NCBI RefSeq assembly: GCF_016861785.1
Contig: NZ_BOLS01000005.1
Location: 62,001-126,000 of the forward strand
Length of the DNA stretch: 64,000 nt
From: Lacticaseibacillus mingshuiensis
Lineage (GTDB): Bacteria; Bacillota; Bacilli; Lactobacillales; Lactobacillaceae
Reading direction: 5' to 3'
Positions 9,128 through 18,962 of the stretch are shown in pieces. A program made the position numbers and the translations under genes. How positions within the stretch are numbered: the first letter of the stretch is position 1; every line of letters begins with the position of its first letter. The notes beneath the pieces were generated by a model. It did no database searches. It was given only the letters and a program-made list of their open reading frames with translations, and was not told the origin of the DNA.

Positions 9128-9157
9128 TTGCCAGAAAATAACATCATCCTGTACAAT
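9128..9157 (+). promoter_or_regulatory. Sigma-A promoter of the WxL/csc cluster
   Basis: TTGCCA (9128-9133), an 18-bp spacer and TACAAT (9152-9157) lie 40 bp before the first gene of the cluster, in an AT-rich stretch. Confidence 0.65.
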
Positions 9158-9197
9158 AGCGATAGCGGGAACAGATGTGTGGGGAGGTGACGCATGC

Positions 9198-12077
9198 ATG
9201 AAACGGGTCTGGCATCTGGGGATGGTCGGCTTGTTGCTTTTCGGGGCAGTGGCGAGCGCGGGCTTGGTGGTTCCGGCGACAGCGGTCAAGGCCACCGCGC
9301 AGATCATTGTGCCAACAACGGGGCCGTCAGACTTTCCTGCGCCTTCACCTGAGGCATTTGACAATCACTCGGGGTTTCGGACGCAGCCGAATTATGTCGC
9401 CAGCAACGCCTTTGTCGATTGGGGGGACACAGAAGGCAAGTATCAGACGTTCCTGAAAAGTGATGAGACGGTCACGATGAAGGCTTCTTTTGGCAAAGAC
9501 GGAAGTGATGGCCAGTATACACTGGGTTTTCGCACGCGGATCAAGGTCGGGGATGCCCCAGCCCAGACGAGTCAGATCGATATCGGGTTGAGCGCCTCGC
9601 AAGAACACGGCAGTCAACCGCAAAATGGGGTGAAGTGGGCGCCGTATTGGACTGGCATGCCAAATGATTATCTGCATTATCAGTTGACGTTTGATCAGTT
9701 CCATTTGACGGGCCCGACCTGGATCAGTTATCAACTGGAGGTGGATTATCATCTCGGTCAGTCGCCGGTGATCGAACGCAGCTATTATTCAGAGCCATTT
9801 TGGGTGCTGGTTTTTCCCGCTGACTATACCCCTGTGATCGAGGCTGCACCGCCGGTCGTTTTTCGCGGGCAAAGCGTGTCCGTTGGTGTTGCGGGGTTGC
9901 CGGTGGGCGTCGTGCCCGATTACCGCGATTATGAGACGCAGCTGGGGACATGGACGCCGCAGGGGGATCAATTATTGTTCAGTCCCGCAAATGGCGCCGT
10001 CGGGGCGAGTCGGTTGACTGCCCAGATCGACGTACCAGAGCAAAGTCGGTCTGCTTTTTCCTATTCGGTCGAGGCGGCAGACCCGGTCGTGTATGCGGCG
10101 GACTTGCCGGATGTGCGCGGCTATGAGACTGGCGAGGCTGAATTTGAATTGCGCCTGCCCGCCGGACTTGAGGCGCGCAACACAGAGTGGCAACTGAATG
10201 GTGAGGTGATCAAAGACGACGAGCGATTCACGCCAAGTCCGGAACGGTTGGTGATTCGCCAATTGACGCGTGAGGATGCGGGCGTTGTCACGGCGACGGC
10301 TAATTATTTTCGCTTGAGTGATGGTCGGCAGATCGCCGCGGGTCTAGCGTCCAATCCCGCGCGTCTTCAAGTTAGTACAGCGTTTCACGTGAAACCGAAT
10401 CGCCGCATCTTGATCACTGCGCCGGATGCACCTGAGGGGATGGCGACGACCCCTGTCCGTTTGGTCGCGGAGCCTGATGTGAGCCTGCGCGGGTGGCCGG
10501 AGTGGGAAAGCACGGATGACACTCGGTTGCGTGTGACAAAGGATGGAAATGATGTGACGGCAGTGGCAGAAGCGGAACCCGGGACGAGTGGCCATGTTGG
10601 GCTCACAGCCCGTTCGGAGATCGAAAGCGCGGATGAGATGCTGGCGGCGGACCTCGATTTTTCTTTGGGGGCGCTGACAGGACCGGCTGTGATCGGGCCA
10701 AATGAGTTGGTGCGCGGGGTTGCGCGGCCAATGCAGCCATTCGTTGCACCTGAGCCGCCCTTGGATGACGGCCTGCCTGTCGCCACAACGTATCTGTGGG
10801 AAGTTTCACAAGACGGGCAGACCGACTGGACGCTCGCCGCAACGACGACGACGAACGAATTACACCGTCTTGCTTATGACGAGTCGTGGCCCAACTTGTT
10901 TCTTCGCGTGCGCATTCACAGTGGCACGGATGATGAGGTGGTGACCAATACCCTTGTCGTTGCGTTGCGGCCGCCACTTGTTTTGACGGATCTGCGTTAT
11001 GAGACACCCGCGCTGTTTTGGGGTGACGGCGCCGGGCCAACCGCAATTCGGCCAACACATCAGCCAAGCGACATGATCGACCCGGAATGGGCCACTTATC
11101 TGCTCGACTCGGGGGAAGATGGGGCGGCGGTGGCTAGCGTGGGTGATGACGGGGTGATCGTTCCGCGCGGCCCCGGTCAGATCGCGATCGGTCTATACGC
11201 CAACTTGGCTGACGAAAGCGCCGCGATCACACATGCACCGCTGACGGTGACGGCCTTGGCCGATCGCGCTGGACGCATCGGTGAAACGGTCACGTTCAAC
11301 ATTCCAGAAGAGATGCTGACAATTTTTGAAGAAAATGCGTATTCAATAAGGGCCGTCAAATGGCAACGTGTGTCAGGCGACGGTGAGAAAACCGTTTTTG
11401 CGGGGGAAACAGGGAACTCGTTGACGGTCGCGCTCACCCCACAGATCGATCGCAAGGCGCGGTATCAGGTGGAGATCGTGCTGCGTGATGAGATCTGGGG
11501 GACGCAGACCGTTCTCACGTCTAATCTGGCGACCCTCACTGTTGGCAATGCACCGGTCCTTCGGTTGGTCGATGTCCCGAATTTTAATTTTGGCCACGAG
11601 AAAAACGGCGAGATGCAGGCGGCCACGGTCGAGGAGCTGATTCATGGCGCCTATACCGGACAAACGCCGCTGACTGAGGTGAGTCCGACCAATCTCGATT
11701 GGCTCTTGTCCTGGCCTGGCCAAGGTGAGGATAAGCGGCTGACGGTGATCGATACGCGTGATGCGCCCACACCTTGGCAGCTTACGGTCAGCGCGGGCCA
11801 ATTGAGCCACGCAAGCGACCAGCCAGTGGTTGGCGCCAAGCTAGGCATTGGGTGGCTTTTGGGGCGCGACTTGGAGCTGTTTCCGGTGATGACGATGGGG
11901 GATGACACCCCCGTCCTGGCGCTCAATAGCGAGGCAAGGCCGGTGACTGATCAGAATTTTACGTCACCGATGTTCGGGTTTCTGAGTTTGCCGCCGCTTC
12001 CAGATGCGGTCAGCGGTAACTATCACGCGATCTTGACTTGGACACTGATCTCAGCACCAACACCTGAAGGGATGTGA
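9198..12077 (+). CDS. Large WxL-domain cell-surface protein (first copy)
   Basis: 959 residues from the ATG at 9198, which has GGGGAGGTGA 10-15 bases upstream. A signal peptide ends near residue 30 (AVASAGLVVPATAVKA). The body is strand-rich, with bacterial-Ig-like stretches. The C-terminal roughly 180 residues form a WxL-like domain, with TPWQLTVSA near residue 860 and the terminal LTWTL near 949. WxL domains bind peptidoglycan non-covalently, so the protein should sit on the cell wall. It has no sortase signal. A paralog of nearly equal length (14420-17305) closes the same cluster. The ligand is unknown. Confidence 0.88.
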   Translation: MKRVWHLGMVGLLLFGAVASAGLVVPATAVKATAQIIVPTTGPSDFPAPSPEAFDNHSGFRTQPNYVASNAFVDWGDTEGKYQTFLKSDETVTMKASFGKDGSDGQYTLGFRTRIKVGDAPAQTSQIDIGLSASQEHGSQPQNGVKWAPYWTGMPNDYLHYQLTFDQFHLTGPTWISYQLEVDYHLGQSPVIERSYYSEPFWVLVFPADYTPVIEAAPPVVFRGQSVSVGVAGLPVGVVPDYRDYETQLGTWTPQGDQLLFSPANGAVGASRLTAQIDVPEQSRSAFSYSVEAADPVVYAADLPDVRGYETGEAEFELRLPAGLEARNTEWQLNGEVIKDDERFTPSPERLVIRQLTREDAGVVTATANYFRLSDGRQIAAGLASNPARLQVSTAFHVKPNRRILITAPDAPEGMATTPVRLVAEPDVSLRGWPEWESTDDTRLRVTKDGNDVTAVAEAEPGTSGHVGLTARSEIESADEMLAADLDFSLGALTGPAVIGPNELVRGVARPMQPFVAPEPPLDDGLPVATTYLWEVSQDGQTDWTLAATTTTNELHRLAYDESWPNLFLRVRIHSGTDDEVVTNTLVVALRPPLVLTDLRYETPALFWGDGAGPTAIRPTHQPSDMIDPEWATYLLDSGEDGAAVASVGDDGVIVPRGPGQIAIGLYANLADESAAITHAPLTVTALADRAGRIGETVTFNIPEEMLTIFEENAYSIRAVKWQRVSGDGEKTVFAGETGNSLTVALTPQIDRKARYQVEIVLRDEIWGTQTVLTSNLATLTVGNAPVLRLVDVPNFNFGHEKNGEMQAATVEELIHGAYTGQTPLTEVSPTNLDWLLSWPGQGEDKRLTVIDTRDAPTPWQLTVSAGQLSHASDQPVVGAKLGIGWLLGRDLELFPVMTMGDDTPVLALNSEARPVTDQNFTSPMFGFLSLPPLPDAVSGNYHAILTWTLISAPTPEGM

Positions 12078-12222
12078 GGCCGACGAGAAAAAATATTAGA
12101 CGGGGAAATGGGCAGATCTCGGACGTGCGGTCAGCGCAGGCTGATCGCAATTGAGCGATACGGTGCGAGCGGCGTGCGCTCGCCAGAGTGAGACATGTGA
12201 CTGGAAAAAAGGAGGACAGACC

Positions 12223-12915
12223 ATGAAACATTCATGGGGTGTAAGACTTACTGTGGGGGCTGGACTGTTATTAGCAGCAGCGGGGCCGGTCTTGCCGGTA
12301 CTTGCGGCGGATGGTAATGGTCCAGGTGTGGTCGACAATAATATTGCGGGGGCTTTGATCGGGGCGGGCTTTGTCGTCGGCAGCGATGGCACTGCAACTG
12401 CCAATAGCACGGTGAATATTCAGATCGATCCGGGCACATTGAGCCTTGACGCTGTGCCGGATCTGAAATTTGAGAAAGTTTCAATTGCTGATCTGGTAAA
12501 GAAAGATGTTGATGCAAAACTGACACTGGGGACCGATATCACCGATAAAGGGACCTTTGATGGCAATGACACGGGGCAGATCGCCGTCTCCGACTACCGC
12601 GGCACCAACACGGGGTGGAATTTATCCGCCTCACTAGGGACCTTTGCTGACCTGACTGTCACAAACTTGAGCCTTGAGGGGGCAGTCGATACCGCCAACA
12701 TTGTGGCAGGTGAGTTTGCGGATAAGCCGCTGACGCCAGGCAGTGGGGCCACCAGTGTGATCAATGCCCCAATTGAAAAGGGTGCTGGGGATACGATTCT
12801 GCAGCTGTCTGGTGGGACATTGGCGTTGCCTAAGGATCCGAGTGCTAAAAAGGGCCTCCATCAGGCGACGATCACCTGGACGCTGAGTCAAGAACCAGAG
12901 ACTACGACACCATAG
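12223..12915 (+). CDS. Small WxL-domain surface protein
   Basis: 230 residues from the ATG at 12223, preceded by AGGAGG. The signal peptide is cut near residue 28 (PVLPVLAADG). Almost all of the mature protein is one WxL domain: N-T-G-W-N-L near residue 132 and the C-terminal ITWTLSQEP. This is the CscB/CscC-type small WxL protein found in csc clusters of lactobacilli and enterococci. It binds the wall and probably cooperates with the DUF916 protein encoded next. It lies 145 bp after the first large protein, without an obvious terminator between them. Confidence 0.92.
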   Translation: MKHSWGVRLTVGAGLLLAAAGPVLPVLAADGNGPGVVDNNIAGALIGAGFVVGSDGTATANSTVNIQIDPGTLSLDAVPDLKFEKVSIADLVKKDVDAKLTLGTDITDKGTFDGNDTGQIAVSDYRGTNTGWNLSASLGTFADLTVTNLSLEGAVDTANIVAGEFADKPLTPGSGATSVINAPIEKGAGDTILQLSGGTLALPKDPSAKKGLHQATITWTLSQEPETTTP

Positions 12916-12976
12916 GGACCATAGGCGTGATCAACAACATTCGGCGTGACTCATGCGCTGACATCTGAGCGGTGAG

Positions 12977-13013
12977 AGGTCAGTGCAACGGTTGCGTTGT
13001 GCTGGCCTTTTTT
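12977..13013 (+). terminator. Hairpin with T run inside the csc cluster
   Basis: AGGTCAGTGCAAC pairs with TTGCGTTGTGCTGGCCT and is followed by six Ts. It may reduce transcription from the WxL genes into the DUF916 gene. Confidence 0.7.
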
Positions 13014-13082
13014 AACGCGGTCGGCAAGCGCGCTAAGTGGTGCGTATCAGGCGGAACGGACACGAAAATGGGGGAATATTGG

Positions 13083-14093
13083 GTGCTTCGTAAAACGATC
13101 ATCATCGTCGTCGCGCTGATAATGGCGTTGGCAGGCTGGACTGTGGTGCCAGTAGCCGCGGCTGGGGCTGGGTTCACGGTGACGCCACAGCTCCCCGCAA
13201 ATCAAGTGGGCGGCAATAAAGGTTACTTTGATCTTCTGGTCAAACCCGGGACTCGCCAGGCACTCACGATCACGGTCGCCAATCAAAGTGCACAACCGAA
13301 AACGTTGCGGGTGGCGATCACTTCGGCCTTTACACAAGATAACGGTCAGGTGGGGTACACCCCAAGTAGTAAGCGGGATCCGTCTGCCGTCATTCAGCTC
13401 GCCGATCTGGCATCCGCGCCCGTGTCAGTTGAGTTGAAAGCCAATGAAGGGCGAAAGGTCACCTTTTTTGTTCAAATACCGGCTACCCCACTAAAGGGGC
13501 AGTTGCTTGGCAGTTTTTATGTAACGGATGAAACGGCCCCGGCTGCGGATGACCAGTCGGGTATGAGCATCACGAATCGGTTCGCGATGGTCGTTGCCAT
13601 TCAGATGCAGACCACGGAAGAAACCGTTGCGCCGCACCTGAATCTGCTGAGCGTCAAGCCCGGCAATCAGAATGACCAAGCGGCCGTGTTGGCGACGCTG
13701 CAAAATGATCAGCCGCGGTTGTTTGGTGGGATGGCGATCAAGGCGAGTGTGACCCGAGATGGTGACTCAAAACCGCTTTTAACTCGTAATGCGGACCAAA
13801 TGGCGATGGCCCCAAACTCGTCGTTCAACTATGCGCTTTTTACTAAGGCCCCTTTGGTTGCCGGAAAGTATTGGCTGACGCTGACGGCTACTGCCGGCAC
13901 GTACACGTGGCGGTTTCACCGCGCCTTCACGATCGACGCAAAGGTTGCGGCCAAGGTCAACAAGGGTGCGCGGCTGGCGGTGGTGCGCCCGTTCCCCTGG
14001 TGGTGGGTGCTGATCGGTGGGTTGCTCCTGATTGCCCTGGGCTTGCTCGGATTACTATTTTGGCGGAGGAAAAAAGATGAAGGGAAAAAATAG
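13083..14093 (+). CDS. DUF916/DUF3324 membrane protein of the WxL cluster (CscA-type)
   Basis: 336 residues if translation starts at GTG 13083, which has GGGGGAA 7 bases upstream; ATG 13068 is an alternative without a ribosome site. A signal peptide (VALIMALAGWTVVPVAAAG) is followed by a DUF916 domain (about residues 30-150), a DUF3324 domain (about 155-290), and one membrane helix near the C-terminus (WWWVLIGGLLLIALGLLGLL) with a basic tail. Such proteins anchor in the membrane and bind WxL proteins and peptidoglycan. Its end overlaps the next gene by 17 bp, showing translational coupling. Confidence 0.92.
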   Translation: MLRKTIIIVVALIMALAGWTVVPVAAAGAGFTVTPQLPANQVGGNKGYFDLLVKPGTRQALTITVANQSAQPKTLRVAITSAFTQDNGQVGYTPSSKRDPSAVIQLADLASAPVSVELKANEGRKVTFFVQIPATPLKGQLLGSFYVTDETAPAADDQSGMSITNRFAMVVAIQMQTTEETVAPHLNLLSVKPGNQNDQAAVLATLQNDQPRLFGGMAIKASVTRDGDSKPLLTRNADQMAMAPNSSFNYALFTKAPLVAGKYWLTLTATAGTYTWRFHRAFTIDAKVAAKVNKGARLAVVRPFPWWWVLIGGLLLIALGLLGLLFWRRKKDEGKK

Positions 14094-14436
14094 ATGGTGG
14101 TTGGGCTGGCTATTAGGGGCCTGCTTGATCTTGGTCAGTCAGGGGCACCAAGTTGTTAAGGCGGCAGAAGCGATGCAGTCACAGGCACAGGTGGCCATTG
14201 TCGGCGAGGCGTTGGCGCCAGTCAAGCCGCGGCCTACGCCGCCTGCGCCGGCCCCGACAAATCCTGCACGGCCAGGGGGAAAAACGCCGAGTCAGGTGCG
14301 ACCAGGCGGTATTTTTCCTGCAACGGGAGAAGAAGCCATTCCGTGGGTCACCCTGATCGGATCGGTGATCTTGCTCGAGTTGTGGCTTTTGCTGTTATAT
14401 GGAAGACGAGGTGCGACGCATGCGGAGACTTCATAA
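14077..14436 (+). CDS. Small sortase-anchored protein of the WxL cluster (CscD-type)
   Basis: 119 residues from the ATG at 14077 (GGAGG 11 bases upstream, inside the DUF916 gene). The order is signal peptide to about residue 28, a short proline-rich stalk (PRPTPPAPAPTNPARPGG), a sorting signal variant FPATG (in place of LPxTG), a hydrophobic helix and a basic tail. CscD-type proteins of this layout are coded in most csc clusters and are thought to be wall-linked by sortase. It overlaps the following large WxL gene by 17 bp. Anchoring through the F-for-L variant is expected but not proven. Confidence 0.87.
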   Translation: MKGKNRWWLGWLLGACLILVSQGHQVVKAAEAMQSQAQVAIVGEALAPVKPRPTPPAPAPTNPARPGGKTPSQVRPGGIFPATGEEAIPWVTLIGSVILLELWLLLLYGRRGATHAETS

Positions 14437-17305
14437 AAAGGGGGTGCTATTGCTACTTAGCATCGCCTTGGTCATTGTGTTGGGGCTGCGGACGGAGCTG
14501 GGCCGCGCCAGTCCAGTCGCCGCTGCCAATCCCAGTATCGTCCTACCGCCCGCGGTACCGGTGGTGGCGGGATCTGGGTTCCGCTCCCCGACCGCGGATT
14601 CGACGCGCATCCTGACGCAGGCGAATTTTCGGGACACCGCGGGGCGCCAGCTGGGGACCGGGCGTGTGGGTATCGTTCGGTCAGGGGAGCAAATGCAGTT
14701 GCGGGCTGGAATCGGGCTAAAGGTGTTTGAGGATACTGGCACGCTTCAGGTCATGATCACGGCCCAACTTAGCGACCAGGTGCCACAACGAATGCTCGGA
14801 AATGAAGCGGGGACGCAAAAACAACTTAGCCAGTTTGGCCTGACATATCAAACGGGGCAATCTGGGCGTCAACCCGATACCAAAAATATCCAGTATGGCT
14901 TTGTCGCGCCGACCGTTAGCGCCCCTACTTGGCTCACTTTTCAGATCGGGCTGACTATTACACCACTGTTTGGTATCTTCGTTTCACCCGGGGAATACAG
15001 CACCGAATTACTGCGCCTACTGATTTTGCCGCAACCCTACACACCGGAATTGACCTCTGACCATGTCGTTCTCTTTGATGGGCGATCGACCGATGTGCAA
15101 GTCGCAGGCCTGCTCCCAGAGATCGCACCAGATTTTTCTCTATCGGCTGGCGCAACTCTAACTGCGCAAGCGCGAGGCAGTGCAACGCTGCGGCTGACTG
15201 GGAATGGGGAAGTCGGTAGCCAAACGGTCGCTGGCACGCTGTATTTTCCACCGTTGTTGCTGGGCGGGGCTGCCACGATTCAAGTTGCACCAAGGACGAT
15301 CTATGGGGTGCATTTACCAGACCAAGCTGGCAGTCATGGCGGTCAGGTGGCGTTTCACCTTGCGCTTCCAAGCGGGCTTGAAGCCACCAACGTTCACTGG
15401 TTTTGGCATGGTGAGGAGCTGCCCGACCAGCACGGTGAGACAGTCACGCTTCGCGGCTTGCGGCTAGGCGATGACGGTTCGGAGGTCTATGCTATCGCCG
15501 ACTTTCAAAAAGGTGGAGTGGTGCTCGAGCGCGAGGTGGAATCAAATCACGCGCACCTGACTGTTCAACCGGCCGGGTACACAATGGCACCGCGGCAGGC
15601 GCTTCTGATTGGTGGTCCTGACACCTCGGCCGCGCAAAGTCAGACGACTTTCGAGTTTCAGCCGGCGATCACAGGGGACCTGCCAAAAATCACGTGGTCG
15701 GTGATGGGGCCTGGGCCTGCGAGCATCGACAATGAAGGGACGCTGACGGCCTCTAAAATACCCGGCGCAAGCGGCAACGTGACCGTCCAGGCCCGGGTCA
15801 CAGTTGGTGATGAATTGATCACGACCCTGACGCAACAGGTCGTGGTTGGTCGCTTGACCGCCGCGGTCACAACCGCGGCAGGCGAGGATGCGCGGTTCGA
15901 TGCGCCGACCAGCAATGGCACTGCCTGGCGCTACACGTGGCAGACTAAGATGCCCACTGATGCGAACTGGACGACGCTACCTGATGAAAAGGGCGCCTCG
16001 TTGACCTTGAAAAACGTCCAGGCCGTCGATGCGGGGAGACAGGTTCGAGTCCTGATTCAGGTGGCGGGCGGTTTCAGTGGGACAACTCAAGTCACATCGA
16101 ATGTGGGTGTCTTGTATATCGAGATGCCTCGAACCGACTACACGCTCAGAACCCAGTCACCATTTCTCTTCACCGCTGGCGATGATGAGCTGGGACAGCC
16201 GGCCAGTACGACGACCACTGTCACACTGGCGGGGGTGCAGGAAGATCAACTCGGTGGGCTCACTTGGAAGGCGATTGCGCCAGATGCGACGAGTTCAAGC
16301 GGCGCTGTTGTGATCACGCCGAGTCGCACTGACTCGCGGCAGGCGACGGTTCACACGACGGGGATGCCGGGCGTGGCGGAGATCGTAGCGCGCTACCGCG
16401 AAAATGGGGTCCTGCAGGAAAGTCGGGTGCAGCTCGAGGTGCTTTCGCTTGCGGACATCACTGTAGCGGCGAATAACGCCCTGATTTTTCAGGTACCGAC
16501 GATGACCGCACCCACCAGCGTTGTTCCAACGTATGATTGGGTCCGAATGAGTGGGGGCCAAACGGTTCAAGTCACGGCAAGGCCGACCACCGCCGCTGTG
16601 ACTCAGGTGGCGTCGAAGGTGACAAGTGCACTCAATGGCACTCACTATCAACTGACGATGCAATTCGACTACCAGGGGCAACCGGTCTCGTTGCACTCGA
16701 ATGTCGCTGCGATCAGCGTCACCCCGCCCGATGGATTGGCGATGCAAACACTGCCCAGTTTTGCGTTTGCGAAATACGATTCTAGTCGCACGAATGCGCA
16801 GGGCACCTCGTATTTCGCCCCGACTGTTGCGGAGCTGATCACAGGCGCGTTTCAAGGAAAGGACCCGCTCCCGCAAACGCCGGGCTCGGATCCAACAACG
16901 GCGGATTGGTTGCGCGATAGCAATCCCACTGACAATACCTTGCTGATCTCGGACACGCGCGGGCCGGAATCCGGCGAGTGGCAGCTCGGTCTGAAAATGA
17001 CGCGCTTTGTCAGTGGCTTTTCAGGCAACTCGATCGCCCCGCAGCCGGAAACAGGGGCCCTTCAGTTGATTTTTCATACCGAGGATGGAACTGCTTTGAC
17101 GGTGCCGTCTGTGCCGATCGGAAGTGAGGATGCGACCATCTTATTCAAGCAATCGGCACTGCCCGCGGCCCTTCAACAGGCGGAAGTACTGACCTTCACT
17201 GTTGATGGTTTTTTAAAACTCGGTCCGCTTCCTTCGACGCGGGTCAATTCGTATCAGGCTGAGTTAACCTGGGAGCTCGCATTGGTCCCGCAACCTGAGG
17301 ACTAA
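14420..17305 (+). CDS. Large WxL-domain cell-surface protein (second copy)
   Basis: 961 residues from the ATG at 14420 (GAGGTG upstream, inside the preceding gene). A signal peptide ends near residue 33. It matches the first large protein in length and layout: a similar N-terminal FRT/FRD segment, the motif FHLALPSGLEATNVHW (compare FELRLPAGLEARNTEW), and a related C-terminus with (V)AELITGAFQG...DTRGPESGEWQL and final ELTWEL. The two are therefore paralogs from an old duplication. It is probably a non-covalent wall protein whose ligand is unknown. A terminator follows at 17381. Confidence 0.87.
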   Translation: MRRLHKKGVLLLLSIALVIVLGLRTELGRASPVAAANPSIVLPPAVPVVAGSGFRSPTADSTRILTQANFRDTAGRQLGTGRVGIVRSGEQMQLRAGIGLKVFEDTGTLQVMITAQLSDQVPQRMLGNEAGTQKQLSQFGLTYQTGQSGRQPDTKNIQYGFVAPTVSAPTWLTFQIGLTITPLFGIFVSPGEYSTELLRLLILPQPYTPELTSDHVVLFDGRSTDVQVAGLLPEIAPDFSLSAGATLTAQARGSATLRLTGNGEVGSQTVAGTLYFPPLLLGGAATIQVAPRTIYGVHLPDQAGSHGGQVAFHLALPSGLEATNVHWFWHGEELPDQHGETVTLRGLRLGDDGSEVYAIADFQKGGVVLEREVESNHAHLTVQPAGYTMAPRQALLIGGPDTSAAQSQTTFEFQPAITGDLPKITWSVMGPGPASIDNEGTLTASKIPGASGNVTVQARVTVGDELITTLTQQVVVGRLTAAVTTAAGEDARFDAPTSNGTAWRYTWQTKMPTDANWTTLPDEKGASLTLKNVQAVDAGRQVRVLIQVAGGFSGTTQVTSNVGVLYIEMPRTDYTLRTQSPFLFTAGDDELGQPASTTTTVTLAGVQEDQLGGLTWKAIAPDATSSSGAVVITPSRTDSRQATVHTTGMPGVAEIVARYRENGVLQESRVQLEVLSLADITVAANNALIFQVPTMTAPTSVVPTYDWVRMSGGQTVQVTARPTTAAVTQVASKVTSALNGTHYQLTMQFDYQGQPVSLHSNVAAISVTPPDGLAMQTLPSFAFAKYDSSRTNAQGTSYFAPTVAELITGAFQGKDPLPQTPGSDPTTADWLRDSNPTDNTLLISDTRGPESGEWQLGLKMTRFVSGFSGNSIAPQPETGALQLIFHTEDGTALTVPSVPIGSEDATILFKQSALPAALQQAEVLTFTVDGFLKLGPLPSTRVNSYQAELTWELALVPQPED

Positions 17306-17380
17306 AACGGCCGGGACAGGCACGGTTAATTTATGCTCAGGTTGACCTGCGCCCTGGACTTACCAGTAGATAGAATACGC

Positions 17381-17422
17381 AAATGGCCTGAGACAACGAC
17401 ATGCGTCTCAGGCCATTTTTTC
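17381..17422 (+). terminator. Terminator of the WxL/csc cluster
   Basis: AAATGGCCTGAGAC pairs with GTCTCAGGCCATTT around a 10-nt loop, followed by Ts. It lies between converging genes and could work in both directions. Confidence 0.9.
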
Positions 17423-17456
17423 GTATCAGAGTCGAATTTGGTTGAGAAAAACGTGA

Positions 17457-18299
17457 TCAGCGCTGATCCAGCACTGCGGCCAGTACCTCGCCAAAGCCTT
17501 CTGGTCTCTGCGCGTAGCCGAGATGGCCACCGGGGATGATCGTGACAGGAACGGTCAGCATCTTGCTGATAGCGTTGATCACGGTCTGCGGCGTCGACCC
17601 TTTGGAATCGGTGCCGTTGAGCAGAATGACCTTGTCGCGGTTGGCCTGGAAGACCGCCCAATCAATGGGTTGGCCCGTGTACTGCAAGATCTCGTATTTG
17701 AACCAGTACATCACGCCAGCCATGCGCTTGGGGTCTGGCGCGGCGCCGTCTGTTCCGGTGCCGGCCATCATCATTTTTGCGTCGAGCGGCTGGATCTTCA
17801 TGGCCGCGCCGAACTTGTCGCGGGCTCCAGAGAAATCGCCACGGAGCACGGTTTCAACGGCGTCCACATTTTGCGCGCGCGCGTTGACCTGGTCGATCAC
17901 CGTGCTTGTTGGGCATTCATGTAGCGCAACTTTTGCAAAGCGGTCCGGGGCGGTGGTGAAGGCCTCGGCGGCGACAATGGAACCGGAGCTACTGCCCATG
18001 AGGAAAACGGGTTGGCTCGGGCTGACCGCATCCGCCAAGGCGAGCACATCCTGCGCGTCGACCGTCAGACGGTAGTGACTGTCAAAATCTGCCGCTTCGG
18101 CTGGCAGCGGCGCGTCCATCACGGTGTCGCCGTAACCGCGTCGATCGTAAGTGACCACGGTGTAGCGGTCCTTGAGCTCCTCGGCAACGCCCTTGAAAAT
18201 ATTGCCTGTCCCGTTTGCGCCGGGCACCAGAATCAAGACCGGTCCCTCACCTGTTTTTGTATAAGAAAGCTGTGCACCACTGACTTTAAGTAATGTCAT
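17457..18299 (-). CDS. Alpha/beta-fold hydrolase
   Basis: 280 residues. The fold is indicated by VLILVPGANGTG (oxyanion region) near residue 25, YDRRGYGDT near 53, the nucleophile elbow GSSSGS near 103 and a late PGGHLGY that likely supplies the catalytic His near 258. The substrate cannot be read from sequence; esterase or haloperoxidase-like relatives are common. The ATG follows AGGAGTGAG. The gene for a TetR-type repressor lies 85 bp upstream on the same strand, and a short perfect inverted repeat lies in the gap, so substrate-induced expression is plausible. Confidence 0.88.
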   Translation of the reverse strand: MTLLKVSGAQLSYTKTGEGPVLILVPGANGTGNIFKGVAEELKDRYTVVTYDRRGYGDTVMDAPLPAEAADFDSHYRLTVDAQDVLALADAVSPSQPVFLMGSSSGSIVAAEAFTTAPDRFAKVALHECPTSTVIDQVNARAQNVDAVETVLRGDFSGARDKFGAAMKIQPLDAKMMMAGTGTDGAAPDPKRMAGVMYWFKYEILQYTGQPIDWAVFQANRDKVILLNGTDSKGSTPQTVINAISKMLTVPVTIIPGGHLGYAQRPEGFGEVLAAVLDQR

Positions 18300-18308
18300 C
18301 GTCTCACT

Positions 18309-18325
18309 CCTATCTTGTTGATAGG
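18309..18325. promoter_or_regulatory. Inverted repeat, candidate TetR-type operator
   Basis: CCTATC-TTGTT-GATAGG is a perfect 6-bp dyad 10 bp before the hydrolase start codon, downstream of the adjacent TetR-family gene. It could instead be a short mRNA hairpin. Confidence 0.4.
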
Positions 18326-18384
18326 ACTAGTTTACGGGTGACGGCGGCTGACAACCAGCACAAAAAACCGCAAAGTGTCCCGTT

Positions 18385-18921
18385 TCATTTGAGGAGTGAC
18401 AAAATTTGGCGGTTGCCCAGTTGCCGGTGAAAATCGGCAATCTGTGTCGCGGGCAACGCGGGGTCGCTTTGGAGCCACTGAAGAAACAGGCTGACATGCG
18501 CCCCGACCAGAAATGCGGCCAATAGGTCATCCGGCATCCGGGCCTGACTGCCACGAATCAGCGTCACGTAATGCGCTTGGGCCTGATGCCGCAACGCATT
18601 TTCCAGCGCCGGCCAGTGCTGCTCGGTCAAAAAGGCGCGCATCAAGGGACGATTGGCCGCTGCGTACCGATAAAAATTGGTGAAGTCCGGCTCGTTCAAA
18701 GAGCCGCCGACAAACCGGGCCGCCGTTTCGCGAACGAGGTCGGCTTGGAGCCAGTCGATAAAATCCTCCCGATCCTCAAAATTGCGATAGAACGTCGACC
18801 GCGCAACGCCGGCCTCATCCACGATCTCGCGCACGCTGATCTTGGCCAGTGGCCGGGTCAATAGCAGACGGGCGAAGGCCTCTTTAAGCGCGCGACGGCT
18901 GAGATCACTTCGTTGTGGCAT
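18385..18921 (-). CDS. TetR/AcrR-family transcriptional regulator
   Basis: 178 residues. The N-terminal helix-turn-helix (about residues 10-55) contains ISVREIVDEAGVARSTFYRNF, the standard TetR pattern. The rest is a helical ligand-binding domain of the type seen in DhaS-like regulators. The ATG has GGAGGTGAT upstream. It lies directly before the alpha/beta hydrolase on the same strand and probably controls it. The ligand is unknown. Confidence 0.92.
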   Translation of the reverse strand: MPQRSDLSRRALKEAFARLLLTRPLAKISVREIVDEAGVARSTFYRNFEDREDFIDWLQADLVRETAARFVGGSLNEPDFTNFYRYAAANRPLMRAFLTEQHWPALENALRHQAQAHYVTLIRGSQARMPDDLLAAFLVGAHVSLFLQWLQSDPALPATQIADFHRQLGNRQILSLLK

Positions 18922-18962
18922 CTGATCACCTCCATGTCACTCACAGTACCGCGAACGACCGC

